NCBI RefSeq assembly: GCF_026151205.1
Contig: NC_087080.1
Location: 7,915,096-7,979,095 of the forward strand
DNA length: 64,000 nt
DNA from: Bolinopsis microptera
Lineage: Eukaryota; Ctenophora; Tentaculata; Lobata; Bolinopsidae
Direction of reading: 5' to 3'
Shown: positions 1-11,776 of the stretch, piece after piece
Layout of the letters: every line of letters starts with the position of its first letter
Numbering within the stretch: the stretch's first letter is position 1
Notes under the pieces: model-generated
What the model saw: the letters and a program-made list of their open reading frames with translations, nothing else
Database searches by the model: none
What the model was told of the DNA's origin: nothing
Position numbers and translations under genes: made by a program

Positions 1-114
1 AATCAAATCAAAATATAATGACACAAACATCATCACACATCATCAAAAATATATCTACTAAAGTTTTAAAAATATCTTAAATCTATTGGCCTAAACAACC
101 AAGATAAAATGAAT

Positions 115-1935
115 CTAATTTACATACTTTCCACTACTATATAAGTTAATAAAGCGTTTCTTGGCAACATGAGGATTACACACAAGATATTCATTGTGCT
201 TCTCTTTATTAGTAGCATAATTTAATCCCTCAATCTTACCTAATACTTCGTCCGAAACATACCAAAAATGAATATCATTTACGGATCCGTTTAAAATAGT
301 CTCTTTTTTGAAAGCTTCTAATCTTATTTTAAAACTTAACACAGTCCCACAATTCTTGACATCCGAGGGGAGTTTGTTCCAATAAGGTCTCACCCTCTCC
401 GGAAGAAAAGAACTGTGGACTTTCTTCATTTTACTGCTACTTTTACTGCATCTACTGTTTGATACCACATTAAAACCAGATCTGCTCATACTGAACAAAC
501 CGGCTCCGTAATTGGCCAAACCACTTATCATTTTAAAAGATTCAATGAGGTCCCCACGTATTCGCCGCTCTGCCAGCGTTGTTAATTTGAGGATTTCCAG
601 GCGACGACTGTATGGAAGAGTACCCACCTCGTCAATCAGACGGGTAAACCGCCTCTGGACGCTCTCCAGCTCCAAGATGATCCCCCAACTTTCATGAGCC
701 GCAACTGGACTCCACAATTGAACACAATACTCTAAATGGGGTCTTATTAAAGCTTTGTAAATGGATATCATCACAGATTTTTCCCTGATAATCAGATTTC
801 TAACAATCCAACATATCATTCTGTTGGCTTTAGATATTGAAGCCTTAATCTGTTCATTCCAAAGCAGAGAGTTATGGGTTATAACTCCCAAGTCTTTTTC
901 CTGTACAGATTCTGCCAATGTAACTCCATTAAGAGAATAACTTGATCTTGGGTTATCGTTAACATCTAAATGCATTACTGAACACTTAGTAGGATTAAAC
1001 TTTAAAAGCCATTTACTCTCCCACATCTCTAGTTCGTTCAGATCATTAGCTATAGTTTCATGCTCGGAGGCATTAGCTATAAGCTTAAGATCATCAGCAA
1101 ATATTTTAACTTTACTTTTAATGTTATCTGGTAAATCATTAATAAATAACACAAATAGTAATGGTCCAAGGACTGATCCCTGGGGAACTCCTGACCATAC
1201 AATCTTCCACTCTGAAGTTTCACCTTCTACACACACTCTCATAGTTCTATTTGAGATAAAATCTGTAATTACATCTAAAACTTTAGTATTCTTACTATAA
1301 CTTCTAGGTAATGGGCCGAGTGGCTCATTAACAAACACAGAACTAAAGGCACTTGCAAGTACCTCTGCAGACTCCCCTGCACTAGTTGTCCTTGTACCGT
1401 CTTCCTTATCTAAACTTGGTACCGAAGCTTTAACCTTTCTCTTATTTCTCAAATAAGAATAAAATGATTTACAATTGATCTTTAAATTGGAAGTTATCTT
1501 CTTCTCATATCTTATCTTTGCTTTCACTTCCTCATTCTCATAAATGAGCTGTTTACTACTTGCATGACTAAGATTAACACTAGAAGGTTCAATATCAAAT
1601 GCAGTCCATGCTTTATCTTTGTTCTTTCTCATGCGCTTCAATGAGGATGTGTCCCATGGCAGCTTCACAGGTCTGTTGTTTTTATAGACCGAATTAGTCG
1701 GTACTATCCCAGCAACAGTCGTAAGTTTGCCATGTAACTCATCCCACATAAGCTGAACATCATTAGAGCAACTAAAATCCCAGTTAATATTTTCAATACT
1801 AAACTTTAAAATATCATCATTAGTTATTTTACCCCATGATGGTTTCAGAATCTTCTCTTTACATTTAATTGAATCTACAGAAACACTTGACATACGTTGC
1901 ATGCCACTTTTCGCGCGCGAAGGGATACGAAACAT
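115..1935 (-). mobile_element. LINE fragment A, chimeric and internally deleted ORF2
   Basis: A 606-codon open frame reads as a piece of a non-LTR retrotransposon polyprotein of the CR1/L2/jockey kind (reverse transcriptase). Residues about 17-217 are the linker that normally precedes the RT domain, with the FYSYLRNKRK stretch near 158. Residues 218 onward are RT: GVPQGSVLGPLL at 249-260 and the catalytic FADD box at 279-282, followed by the thumb and the usual C-terminal region (PYWNKLP and a FK..LEAFK-like tail). The RT fingers and the first catalytic aspartate block (the D-x-KAFD motif) are missing: the linker joins directly to KVLDVITDF near residue 217. The first 16 residues are not LINE sequence; they come from the adjoining hairpin repeat, which recurs at 4.7 kb. 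So the frame is open but cannot make an active enzyme. No endonuclease domain is present. It is inferred to be a dead, 5'-truncated copy. Confidence 0.85.
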
Positions 1936-2480
1936 GTATCAAAGAAACACTTAGATCGACTACCACACTGACATGATCACTTTTGCCAATCTGATTAATG
2001 ATATGAGAAAAACCAGCTAAAATAGTCGTATATTGTAAAAAATACCGGCCAGTGAATCGTTAAAACGGATGTTGGAGGACTTTGCCGCTTCGACGGAAAA
2101 AAGATTCATTTTGCATGTGTACAGTGTACTAGTGCAGCTGTTCACATAGCCATGTGTATACGCATACTGCGTGACGCGCTTGTTTCACAAATAGAATATA
2201 CTTGTTATACCTCTTTGCCGCCTTCGGCGGTCGCGCACTACTGCAAGCGAGAGGACTCTGGTTAGAGCAAGTGCAGCTGCAGTATAAGCGTTTTCATATA
2301 ACTAAATTTAAAGCACTCGCCGCGCGCGCTTACAATAATAACTCAGTACTTAATTGTAGCGCAGTGCACTACTGGGCCACTCTGAGCCGCGAAAGATCCG
2401 GATTGACACCGTCAATCAGTATGCAATAACTTTGCTTGAACCAGAGCCCTCTCCGCGTTTGCATTAGCGCGCGCCTGCTG
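1890..2480. repeat. GC-rich hairpin repeat, copy 1
   Basis: Non-coding repeat directly abutting the truncated end of LINE fragment A. It shares blocks with 4.7-5.7, 9.0-9.5 and 25.0-25.3 kb: the edge CATACGTTGCATGCCACTTT near 1892, GCGTGACGCGCTTGTTTCAC at 2170, GCAAGCGAGAGGACTCTGG near 2244 and a GTAGCGCAGTGCACTACTGG block near 2357. A short perfect hairpin with a TTC loop lies at 2218-2230. No open frame makes sense, so it is inferred to be a non-autonomous element or composite repeat. Confidence 0.6.
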
Positions 2481-3280
2481 AAGGCACATTACATGGTTAT
2501 GCAAATCAATAAATTACCAAAACGCGTGCCAAGTTGGACTCGTCAACAAAGAAAACAACAATTTCAAGAAAACAACAATTTTATTTAGTATCAGTTAAAG
2601 CAGACAAAAACATATTTTATATATATAACTAGTGCAAACTTTAGACCATATATCTTAGGGGACTTGGAGTAGCAAGAGAGTGACCAGAAAGTATATGTAT
2701 ACTTTTACCAAAAATACGTCGAAATGAATCCAGGGTGATACAGGATCTGAGAGTGCAGACCATAAAGTTTACGCACCCACCCTTGCCTCCTGAATTCTTG
2801 GTTGGAAAGACAATTATGCAAAATTGGTCGTTTATACTCCAAGTCCCTTTGTTAATAGAAGTAGTATTATTTATGTCTGGAGTTAGCTTCATTCAATAAT
2901 AACAATATCAATATAATCAATATTAATATCAATATCAGACTAAACTATCAAATAAATAAATTATCAAATATCGATTATTAATTCACTCTGATTAAAAAGT
3001 TATAAATTAGGATATCTAATATTTAAGAATTACAACTACAAGTTGTTAAAAACGCCCAAAATAGATCTGAGATATTTTCAGTCTGTAGTACAATAATGAT
3101 AGCAATAGTTTAAATTATGTTATGTGCCGCTGCAATTAGATTAAATTACTGTAACTTAAAATTGTTTGGAGTCCAAGTCTCTTTTAAGTCAGCAGCCTGT
3201 GATTGTATTAATAGTGCTTTCGTTCTCAATTTTATCAAGTTAATGGAAGTTTCTAGACAATTGCTTGAAGTTAAAATTTT

Positions 3281-4690
3281 TTAATGAACAGTGTTCCAAA
3301 GCTTGGCTGCATTAAACAAAAAGGTATTTGATTTATTTAGAAGAATAACTGTTACACTCGTTGCACGGTTTGAAATGTTGATAGCCTCATAAAGGGAGTA
3401 TGGGCAGTGGTACTTGATAATCTTAGAGAATTCTAAAATACAGTGATATTTGTACAAGTTTTGAGCCGTAAGAATTTTTAACCTATTAAAAATGGGTTTC
3501 GTATGCTCCTTTTCAAAATGTTTATGGCCTAGTATTTGCATGCCATATGGTCTAGTTCTTGCACATGTTAATTGTTTATCTAGATATGAGTCGAGATCAC
3601 CAAAAAGGATTCTTATACAGTGCTTCTGTGTGATAAAAAGACTATCATTTGACCGTTCTTTGAGGACAACTCCCCAAACACTTATACCATAACTTAGATG
3701 TGATTCAAATAGAGCATTATATATTTTTAAATATAGTTCAGCAGGTATCGAGTGCCGAATTCTACAGATTGCACCAGTCATGGACCTCAGTTTTTTACGG
3801 ATGTAGTGCATGTGAGCAGACCAGTTTAGCTTACTATCTATAACAACACCTAAAAATTTGGTATCCTTGACTTTAGTGATAACCTTACCATTGATGAATA
3901 TTGATCTAGATTCATCTAGCAGGGTAGCAAATGGTCTAGTCCGTGCACAAGTGTCATCATATTCAGAGGCAGGTTTAAAATGGATGTAGCAGCATTTTGA
4001 CATGTTGATATGAAGTAGATTACATTTCATATAAATCGAGACATGTTTAAGCACTAAGTTGGCTTTTTTGTATGTTGCTTCTCTAGACGGTCCTGATATG
4101 AAGATATTAGTGTCATCAGCATAAAGTACAAATTTCACTTCACTGTCTGAAAAACAGTTTACTATATCGTTCATATACAGTAGGAAGAGTAATGGCCCTA
4201 GAATTGACCCTTGAGGAACCCCGAATTCCACATCCATTGTTTCTGATGGTACATCGTTATACATCACATACTGCTTTCTGTTAGTCAAGTAGCTTTTTAG
4301 TAAAGTTAGTGCTGTGCCCCTAATACCATAGGAATTTAGCTTGCTTAGAAGAATATTGTGATCAAGGGTGTCAAAGGCTTTGCTCAAGTCAATGAATATG
4401 CCTAGGACATGTTTATTGCTAGCCAGGGACTTTGTAACAGAGTCTATAGATTTGTGTAGAGCATGGGCGGTAGAATGGCCTTTTCTAAATCCAAACTGCG
4501 AGTCTGTTAGTACACCTTTAGATGTGAAGAAATTATAGAGCCGTTTTTAAATGACCTTCTCGAAAAGGGTAATATTGATACAGGCCGATAATTTTCAATA
4601 CATTCCTTATTGTCTTTCTTGTAAATACGAATAACTTTACCAGTTTTAAAAATATTTGGGAATGTTCCACGACGGTAAATATGTGGCGTA
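3281..4690 (-). pseudogene. LINE fragment B (jockey/CR1-type reverse transcriptase)
   Basis: Reverse transcriptase relic read from about 4690 down to 3281. The upstream part reads ENYRPVSILP (RT motif 1), then a frame change, one in-frame stop near 4545, then FGFRKGHSTAHAL and IDLSKAFDTLDH, which carries the first catalytic aspartate. From there a 368-codon open run has FGVPQGSILGPLLFLLY, the catalytic YADD box and a LNINMSK-like block, and ends in a typical LINE C-terminus with LWN. No endonuclease domain is seen and the 5' end is cut where the sequence passes into the hairpin repeat at about 4690. The stop and the shift make it a pseudogene. Family assignment rests on motif order only; the exact clade is not certain. 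Confidence 0.85.
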
Positions 4691-5705
4691 TTGACATACG
4701 TTGCATGCCACTTTTCGCGCTGATATTTGGATACGAAACATGTATCAAGTGGCGTAGGCATAATGCACATATATTTTACGAATATTACCCGTTAGAGTAT
4801 TACGTTAGGCCGGCGTAAAACCATAATTATATAGTTGAGTAAACGTATGAAATTGGAAATTGAAACTAAAACGCGCGGTTTAGGTTGCCGTGAAACATAA
4901 ATTTAAAAAATGCTACTTTTAATGCCACCCTGATTTAAATTTGTTTTTTTAAAGCGTGCTGAAACCGCTGCTGCGCTTAAATTAAAAATCCGAAAAGGTA
5001 AAATTATTAAAATAAAACACTTTTTTTAATGTGTTTTTCACTCAAAATACTTTTTAATAAAAACATTAAATTTTCCCACATTATTTCATTGCGAAGCAAT
5101 ATGCAATAGTTTTGTAGCGCGATGCGTTACTGTGCCGCGCCGCGCACTCAATGAGGCTTCTCACAGCGAGATCGGCGAGATGCGCTACTGTGCCGCGCCG
5201 AGCTGCCATGAATTGACATCGTCAATTAAGCAATAGTTAGTTGTGATTTTCCATAAGCGAATGGGATAGGCTTCCGTTAGTATAGCACCATATTGTAGCG
5301 CGATGCGTTACTGTGCCACTCTAGATCGGCGAGATGCGCTACTGTGCCGCGCCGAGCTGAGATGAATTGACATCGTCAATTAAAGCACCATACCTTAAAT
5401 TTTTGAGCAGCTGCCCCACTCGACAGTTATGTATGTACTACCTCCACTGTCCCATCTACGATGAGATGATGGGTGACCAACATCTGTCAGCACTTGAGTA
5501 GAAAGCAAGAATATGCTTGATTCACGATGTCAATCCTTCGCAGCTCGGTGAGGCACAGTGGTGCATCTCGCCGATCTACCGAAGATGTGGTTGCGAGAAG
5601 CATTATTTGATGCGCGCGCGACCCAGTAGTGCATCGCGCTACAAGAATATGCATGCATATGCAACCAGCGTTTTTGATTGCTCGATCACAGTGGCGTAGC
5701 GTAGC
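4690..5705. repeat. GC-rich hairpin repeat, copy 2
   Basis: Begins with the same CATACGTTGCATGCCACTTT edge as copy 1, again abutting a truncated LINE, and continues with GTAGCGCGATGCGTTACTGTG at about 5114 and 5296, a reversed form near 5620, GATCGGCGAGATGC blocks, and repeated AATTGACATCGTCAATTA. Several units are repeated within the copy, so it looks like a small cluster rather than a single insertion. Non-coding. Confidence 0.6.
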
Positions 5706-6712
5706 GTTTCACGTTGATGCATCCCTGTACCCCTCTTTTAGCTTCCTCTCCCTAAGGAAGTAATAATGTAAAATTGGAATTATTAGATGATTTGAGAGGA
5801 TTCCAAGATAGTACCTTTGAAAGCTAAACCAAGGATACTTTTTAATTGTCCATGATCAATGATATTTACTAACCGTGTTGATGGTTTTAGATTTCGTATG
5901 TTGTAAGTATTTTAATGTGAAGCGTTTACTCCTCCCCCTCAGCAAGACAGTTAGACTAGATTGTAGATTAATGATAATAATTGTCAAATGACGTTATATA
6001 TTATATAACAGTTATAAATGTTCAATGTTGTAGAGCGATTTCAAGGGCTCTTTCTAAATCGCTCGCCCAAACCGTAATAACAATTTCAACTTTTGCGCGT
6101 CTCCTAAATGCGCGTTAGTTATCTGTGATAATTTTAGCACCGGCGAACCACATGGTCTGGTATGGAAGCGTGTTAAGAGGCGTACTCGGATTTTAGCACG
6201 ACAACTTACTTAACGGCCTATTTACTGCTCCAATTTTCCATGACTTCTAGAGATTATTTATTTATTATATTTCATTAAATTGTGATGGTATTAATTTAAC
6301 TACGTATAATGGGCTCCTTTTAACTAGAGTATGGATATTCAGGTTCCGATATTATGGAATACCTCCCGGTTTGAGACTCACTCAGGGCATAGTTCAAACC
6401 CAAACTCTCAGTGTACAATGGTAGATTTATGACAGGAATTTATGTTATAACTATGGACTTCGAACTTTCAGGTTAATTTATGTCTAGAGTTTTAACTTCG
6501 AACTTTTAGATGAATTTATATCTGGAAGATAACCAATTAAAACAAGTGATTAAGGATTGTAAAATAATGCAAGACCAATCCAATCGTACATAAAATAAGT
6601 GTTCAATCTCATGGTAAAGTCCGTTACCCTAAATCAGTTGGGTAGCTGGGTGATCAATGGGAACTGGTGTGTATTATAACGGGCTGGCTGACTCTCTCTC
6701 TCTGGACGATGG
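5706..6712. other. Intergenic stretch, no gene seen
   Basis: No coding exon or RNA gene is recognised. A short block at about 6045-6072 (AAATCGCTCGCCCAAA) matches the end of the MITE that interrupts the GPCR at 27.4-27.8 kb, so a fragment of that family is present. Confidence 0.5.
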
Positions 6713-7076
6713 GGATGATAATTAATCACTCTACACTCGACTGTCACGTGACTTTTTCAACCCGTTCTCTAGCTGGTCCTGAACGACTATTCGAAACCCT
6801 AACCCTTTAATCTGACCCCAACCCTAACCCTAACCCAATCCTTAACAAAAGCATATGCTGAAACTCTAACCCTAACGAGAAATTAGACTAACTTCCTTAT
6901 ACGGTCATATCACGTGATCGAGACAGTTTTTCGCCTATATCTCGTCAGGGGAGCATTTTAACCCTATGTCATGGGGGGTGATTCGGAATCAGCGTCCAAA
7001 AATACATCGATTGTAGTTGATTTCAACTGTCGGGGGCCCTTTTAGAACAATCTCGAAGATCGACTGTAGAGTGATT
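6713..7076. mobile_element. MITE with internal CCCTAA repeats, copy 1
   Basis: The ends are inverted: AATCACTCTACACTCGACTG near 6724 and TCGACTGTAGAGTGATT near 7058. The interior carries degenerate CCCTAA telomere-like repeats (about 6797-6875), two CACGTG palindromes (6745 and 6911) and a block TTCGGAATCAGCGTCCAAAA near 6982. The same internal order recurs at 27442-27801, where the element interrupts a GPCR gene. It has no open frame and is non-autonomous. Confidence 0.7.
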
Positions 7077-8650
7077 TAGTACGCTCGGGACGATGGACAG
7101 GTAGCTGCTATATCATGGCTACGTTCCTTCAATGCTGCCAACGAGGGCAGAATCCGTGGGAGGGGAATGTCCTAGAAAGGGACAAATTATTAGCAAATGA
7201 CGGATTAATTAAAGACAATAATATACTAACTAGGATAAAATTAAACATGATAAAGTTAAATTAGAGTGAACTGTAGAATACGAAATATGTAAGAACTTAT
7301 CAATAAATGCTCAAATGACTTACGAGGTAATAATGTAGGTGCTGCTAAGGTTAGGACAAGCAACCAGGTAGGATAGGCTCACCACAATATTACCTAGGAA
7401 GGTATAAACCTATTAGAATTTAATTACTAACCAATCGGGAATGACTTTAGTATTACGAACAATGTGAATCAATAAATGGGAAATAACATTGCAATGAACA
7501 ACATCTGATTAATGGTTTAATAATTATAAAAGCTATACCTCGAGGAACAAACTTCCTAGCCTATCAGGAATTCAACAGAAGCGACGGGAACCAATTACAA
7601 TGATCTGGCATGACGTTAGGAAAATCTGGTGAAAATAACGGATAAGTATTTTACCCGCATATTATGATACTTGCACAGAACTTGAACTCACGGATTTAAT
7701 CTTAACCTAATTATGCATGATATTGATACGGTCTTAGGAACAAAATACTAATGTCAATGATTTAAAATAAAGGACTACAAACCTATTTATGAAACTAGTG
7801 ACGTGGGAGAGAGCGCAGCATACTAACATCCCGGGCCGTGTAGAGAAAACCAATCATAGGAGAGGCGTTCGGGAAAAGGCTAAAGGCAGACGGCCGTGAG
7901 AATCTGTGTGTTCATCTTTTGTAGTCTAGGTGTTCTGTGGAAGAGGAGCTCCAGTGGAAGAGGCGGTCCACGCGTTGTCCAGGAGAGTTGCAAACAAGTT
8001 ATTACAAACAGGTTATTGCAAACAAACACATTATTAATAATGAGGTCTGATCGTCATCTTCTTACAGCTTTTTCTCGAATAATTTTCAAGACTTGATGTC
8101 AACTTATTATCGGAGAAAAAGACGATTTATAAAGGAGCAACCTAACATTCTACCCACTCCTCATTTCTTAAGATGTCCACTACATGATGTTGCTCTACCA
8201 ATTTGACTTATGTCCCTTAAGCGCTTTTAACTACCGTTCACCGAACCTTGACTGCGGCTTTGTTAACAAGGTTTGGCCGGTAGAGGGTCCGCAGTAGTCC
8301 CATTACCTTAGTATTGCTGTTCCACTACTAAAGAAACACATTATTAATACAAATCCCGGTTTTTAAAACTGGTTAAAATACCGTTCCACTAATTGATGAA
8401 TTTGGAATTCAATAACTCCATTAATCCAATAATTTCGTTATAAATAATTCTAATAAAACTAAATGTCCTTTCTGACCAATGGCTGCAGTGCTCTGCAAAT
8501 CTCTCCAATCAGATCTTAATCATATAAATGATCACTTGATTCATCTTTATGAAACCTTATGCCAAGGAATTAAACTGGAATTAAACGCAGCATACTGGGG
8601 TTCAACTTCAACTTAACTTCTAGTTCTGAGGTACTACACACGTCCCTAAC
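7077..8650. other. Intergenic stretch, no gene seen
   Basis: No exon with splice support and no recognisable protein. Near 8290 a block CATTACCTTAGTATTGCTGT is shared with the inverted repeat at 38.2 kb. Confidence 0.4.
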
Positions 8651-8654
8651 AAAG

Positions 8655-8928
8655 CGCATGTGTGTCAAAAAAAATAATGATACACATGCGCTTCCTAGGT
8701 AGCGTAAAGGCTAAAATACATATATAAATAGATAAAGATAGCGATTAGAATATTAAATAAAGATTTTACAGCAATTTTACAAAAATGACACACATGGGCC
8801 ACCTAATGATATACATGATAAACCTGCTAGCGCATGTGTATCAAAAATTTTTTGACACACATTGCACATACGCTACCTAGGAAGCGCATGTGTATCATTA
8901 TTTTTTTTGACACACATGCGCTTCCATA
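8655..8928. mobile_element. Foldback element, near-perfect arms
   Basis: A left arm at about 8655-8710 and a right arm at about 8868-8927 are almost exact reverse complements, about 55 bp each. Each arm is itself made of inverted pieces (GCGCATGTGTGTCA against TGATACACATGCGC) and ends in CCTAGGTAGCGTA or its complement. The spacer of about 155 bp holds no gene. Confidence 0.7.
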
Positions 8929-8979
8929 GTACATTTTTAAATGCTGATTTCGATTTTTATGGTAAATATGGTAAGCGCG

Positions 8980-9265
8980 TAAGTTGCTCTAACCATAGCC
9001 CTCTCATTTTCAGTAGCGCGCAACCGCTTGTTTCTATTTGTGAAACAAGCCTTGTTACAAGCGCGTCACGCAGTACGCGTATACACATGGATATGTGAAT
9101 ATGGTAAGTAAATTTTTCTGGAACATTTGAATTGTTATTTTTTGTATTTAAAGTCAACTTGCACTTGTAGCGCGATGCACTACTGGGTCGCGCGCGCGCA
9201 TCCAATAATGCTTCTCGCAACCAATATAATGCAGATCGGCGAGATGCAAAGAATTGACATCGTGA
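8980..9265. repeat. GC-rich hairpin repeat, copy 3
   Basis: Contains TTGCTCTAACCATAGCCCTC, a CAAGCGCGTCACGCAGTACG block near 9058 and GTAGCGCGATGCACTACTGG near 9168, all shared with the copies at 2.2, 9.4 and 25.0 kb. Open frames across it are short and follow the repeat, not a protein. Confidence 0.6.
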
Positions 9266-9394
9266 ATCAACCGTTCTTCATGCTCGATTTTTTGAATTTC
9301 CTTACCACTTACCTATATATATGAATATCTTTAATGTAATGGATGATACTCTTTTACCTTTCTTCGAAGAAGGCCAAAGGAAATTAGTGCTTGA

Positions 9395-9835
9395 AAGTAG
9401 CACGTTGCTCTAACCAGAGCCCTCTCGCTTGCAGTAGTTGTACTGAAACAAGCGCGTCACGCAGTACGCGTAGACACATGGCTATGTGTTGTATCACGTG
9501 GTGACCCCCACGGTCGCTTCACCCCCACGGTCGCTTCACTGTAGCGTCTTCGACGCTACAGGGGGAGCCGCGCACTTCGTGCGCGGCGGGTCATACAACG
9601 TATGACAAGCTATGTGAAAGTAGCGCGTGCTGGGTCAGTCTATTAACAATGGACAATTTTATCTATATTTGTTAATTGTTAATGTTTTACCTGCAACATG
9701 CAACCTGGGGACTTTTGTATCACGTCGTGACATTGACCATTGTTAATGATCTGGCCCGGCGCGCGCTACTTCGTAGCACGTAGTAGAAGTGCCATTTCGA
9801 GAAGAAAGCGCCGCGCGCTACTAGGCTTCGAAGAA
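9395..9835. repeat. GC-rich hairpin cluster, copy 4, with TTC-loop stems
   Basis: Starts with TTGCTCTAACCAGAGCCCTC (9405) and the CAAGCGCGTCACGCAGTACG block, then a 17-bp direct repeat of CCCCCACGGTCGCTTCA (9507-9538). It then has perfect hairpins at 9539-9561 (10-bp stem) and 9567-9587 (9-bp stem), and a shorter one at 9765-9777, each closed by C-TTC-G. Non-coding. Confidence 0.65.
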
Positions 9836-11244
9836 ATTTAGACATCCGTAAGTCGTGACATGGACATCATTGTCAGTTCATTTATCACTATCAGGGCGAA
9901 AGCCACGTCCCACGATACAGCCGCGCACAGCGTGCTTACAACGTGATGCAAGGGGACCTCAGGTTATAATAGAGATTCGGCGGAATAACATTGATTTTGA
10001 ACATGTAACAGGCTGAGCGCCGCCCAGAAAGCAGCTGAAAGTTAATGTTATCAAATTAGTATATAAATATAAAAAGTAACTACTACTACTACTACTACTA
10101 CTATGTCGGAACTAAGTCCGATATACGCCAGATAACCCCCTCCATATAATTATATCCCTGTCCCGCATCAGGGTTCGCAGTTCCTCTTTAGAGTTTGTCC
10201 CAACTTCCTTCAGTAACATAGACAGGTAGCTTTGTCTTGGTCGGCCTTGCTGTTATCGTAAAAAGTAAGATGCTTTTCATTTTCTGATAAACGCGTTTGG
10301 ACATGATAACAACATAATTACAATTTACATTATTACAATAACAGAATAAAAGAATGACGAAAACGAAATCAGTAAATGTTTCTACTCTTATACCACAATA
10401 GAAATCACTCAATGAAATAATTTTACAATTGAGAGTTTTCGCAAAAACAAATAATATATGTCACCGCATTATCCGGACAAATATAAACAACAACTTTTCT
10501 CAATACTTTATTGTTGATCGACATGATGTCAAGACGTTGTGTGAGGGAACTTTTACAATGTTTGACCGGTGCTATTCAAGTTCACTAATTTAGACCGATG
10601 CGCACACGAACACTGAACAGGTTACAGTACCTTATACCAGACAAACGTGTTAAAACTATAGCTATATTTGATTGGACATATAATTATGGCGGACATTTTA
10701 AAAATTTACTTCTCTAGCATCAAGCGATTTTTGAAAATTTTCTGTGGTTGGCAGAAAAATACGAGGCACGGAAAAATTCAGCTCAGTATCAAGTATAAAA
10801 CGTAACCAACTTTGGGCACAAATCTTATAAATAAAAAGGGCCCGAATTAAAATGAATTAAATCATAATAGTTATAGTCCAGAGCACTCTATTTCGTCTGG
10901 AAAACTTCCCGCACCGGTCCTCAGCTGTCTTAAAAGTCATGCCATAATGTTTCACAGGGCATCCATCCTACGTGAAAATTCTGGCCCTTATTGTAAATGT
11001 TCTGGGATAAACAAATTGATCATATAAAATATCAGATATTATATAAAATATCAGATATTGGACTGAACAGGTGGGGATCTGATAGCTTTTGTTTTGACAA
11101 GTCGTTTTTGCGATCTGCGTCTCCCAATGCTGTCCCCTGACCCGTGCCCCTGAAACGGCGTACGGTTAGAATTGGGCATTGTGGATTGTTAAATTCTGAG
11201 TAGTATCAATCAATGAGGAGGCTTAGACAACCCGCACGATGTAA
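9836..11244. other. Intergenic stretch with ACT microsatellite
   Basis: No gene recognised. An (ACT)n run lies at about 10079-10103, and a 20-bp direct duplication (ATATAAAATATCAGATATT) lies near 11023-11058. Confidence 0.5.
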
Positions 11245-11388
11245 GGTTAACAGTCGACTGAGTTAGAGTTGACAATCGATTGGGGAGGGTTAACAGTTGA
11301 CTGATTGAGAGTTGACAGTCAATTGGGGAGGGTTAGCAGTCGACTGATTGAGAGTTGACAATCGATTGGGGAGGGTTAATAGCCGAAG
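11245..11388. repeat. 43-bp tandem repeat, about three units
   Basis: The unit contains GTTGACAATCGATTGGGGAG followed by GGTTAACAGTCGACTGATTG with minor changes between copies. It lies 3' of EXOC2. No function is visible. Confidence 0.7.
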
Positions 11389-11776
11389 GAGGATTTAAAC
11401 GGAGGCTAACGGAATCTACATGCCTTTTAAACACATCATTTTTGTACAAGTTTAACCCCAGTAAATCAATTATTGAACCAAATCTCGACGATATCAATGT
11501 ATAGTATTTACAATGGCAGGTAAAAATTGGTATACAAGTAACCATTCAAGGTTACAACATCAGAACTAAAATCAGAATACAGTTTACAAACGGCTGAAAG
11601 ATATAAATTATCAGAAGTCAAAGAATCACAAACACCGATGTTATTGTATCGAAGAAATTGTATACAAGATTAGAACAAAGTCATCAGGATGTGACTTCAA
11701 CCAGAGTCTATATTAAAGAAAATAATGATTCGAATCTCATAAATCAGGGATCTTGTCACACCAGCTCACAAGTAAT

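Noticed and set aside
2641-2892. Minus frame as a LINE endonuclease fragment
   Set aside because: A GGKGG phrase hints at it, but no catalytic motif or continuity with either nearby LINE was seen.
6797-6875. CCCTAA repeats as an interstitial telomere or chromosome end
   Set aside because: The block is short and degenerate and recurs inside the same MITE at 27.5 kb, so it belongs to the element.
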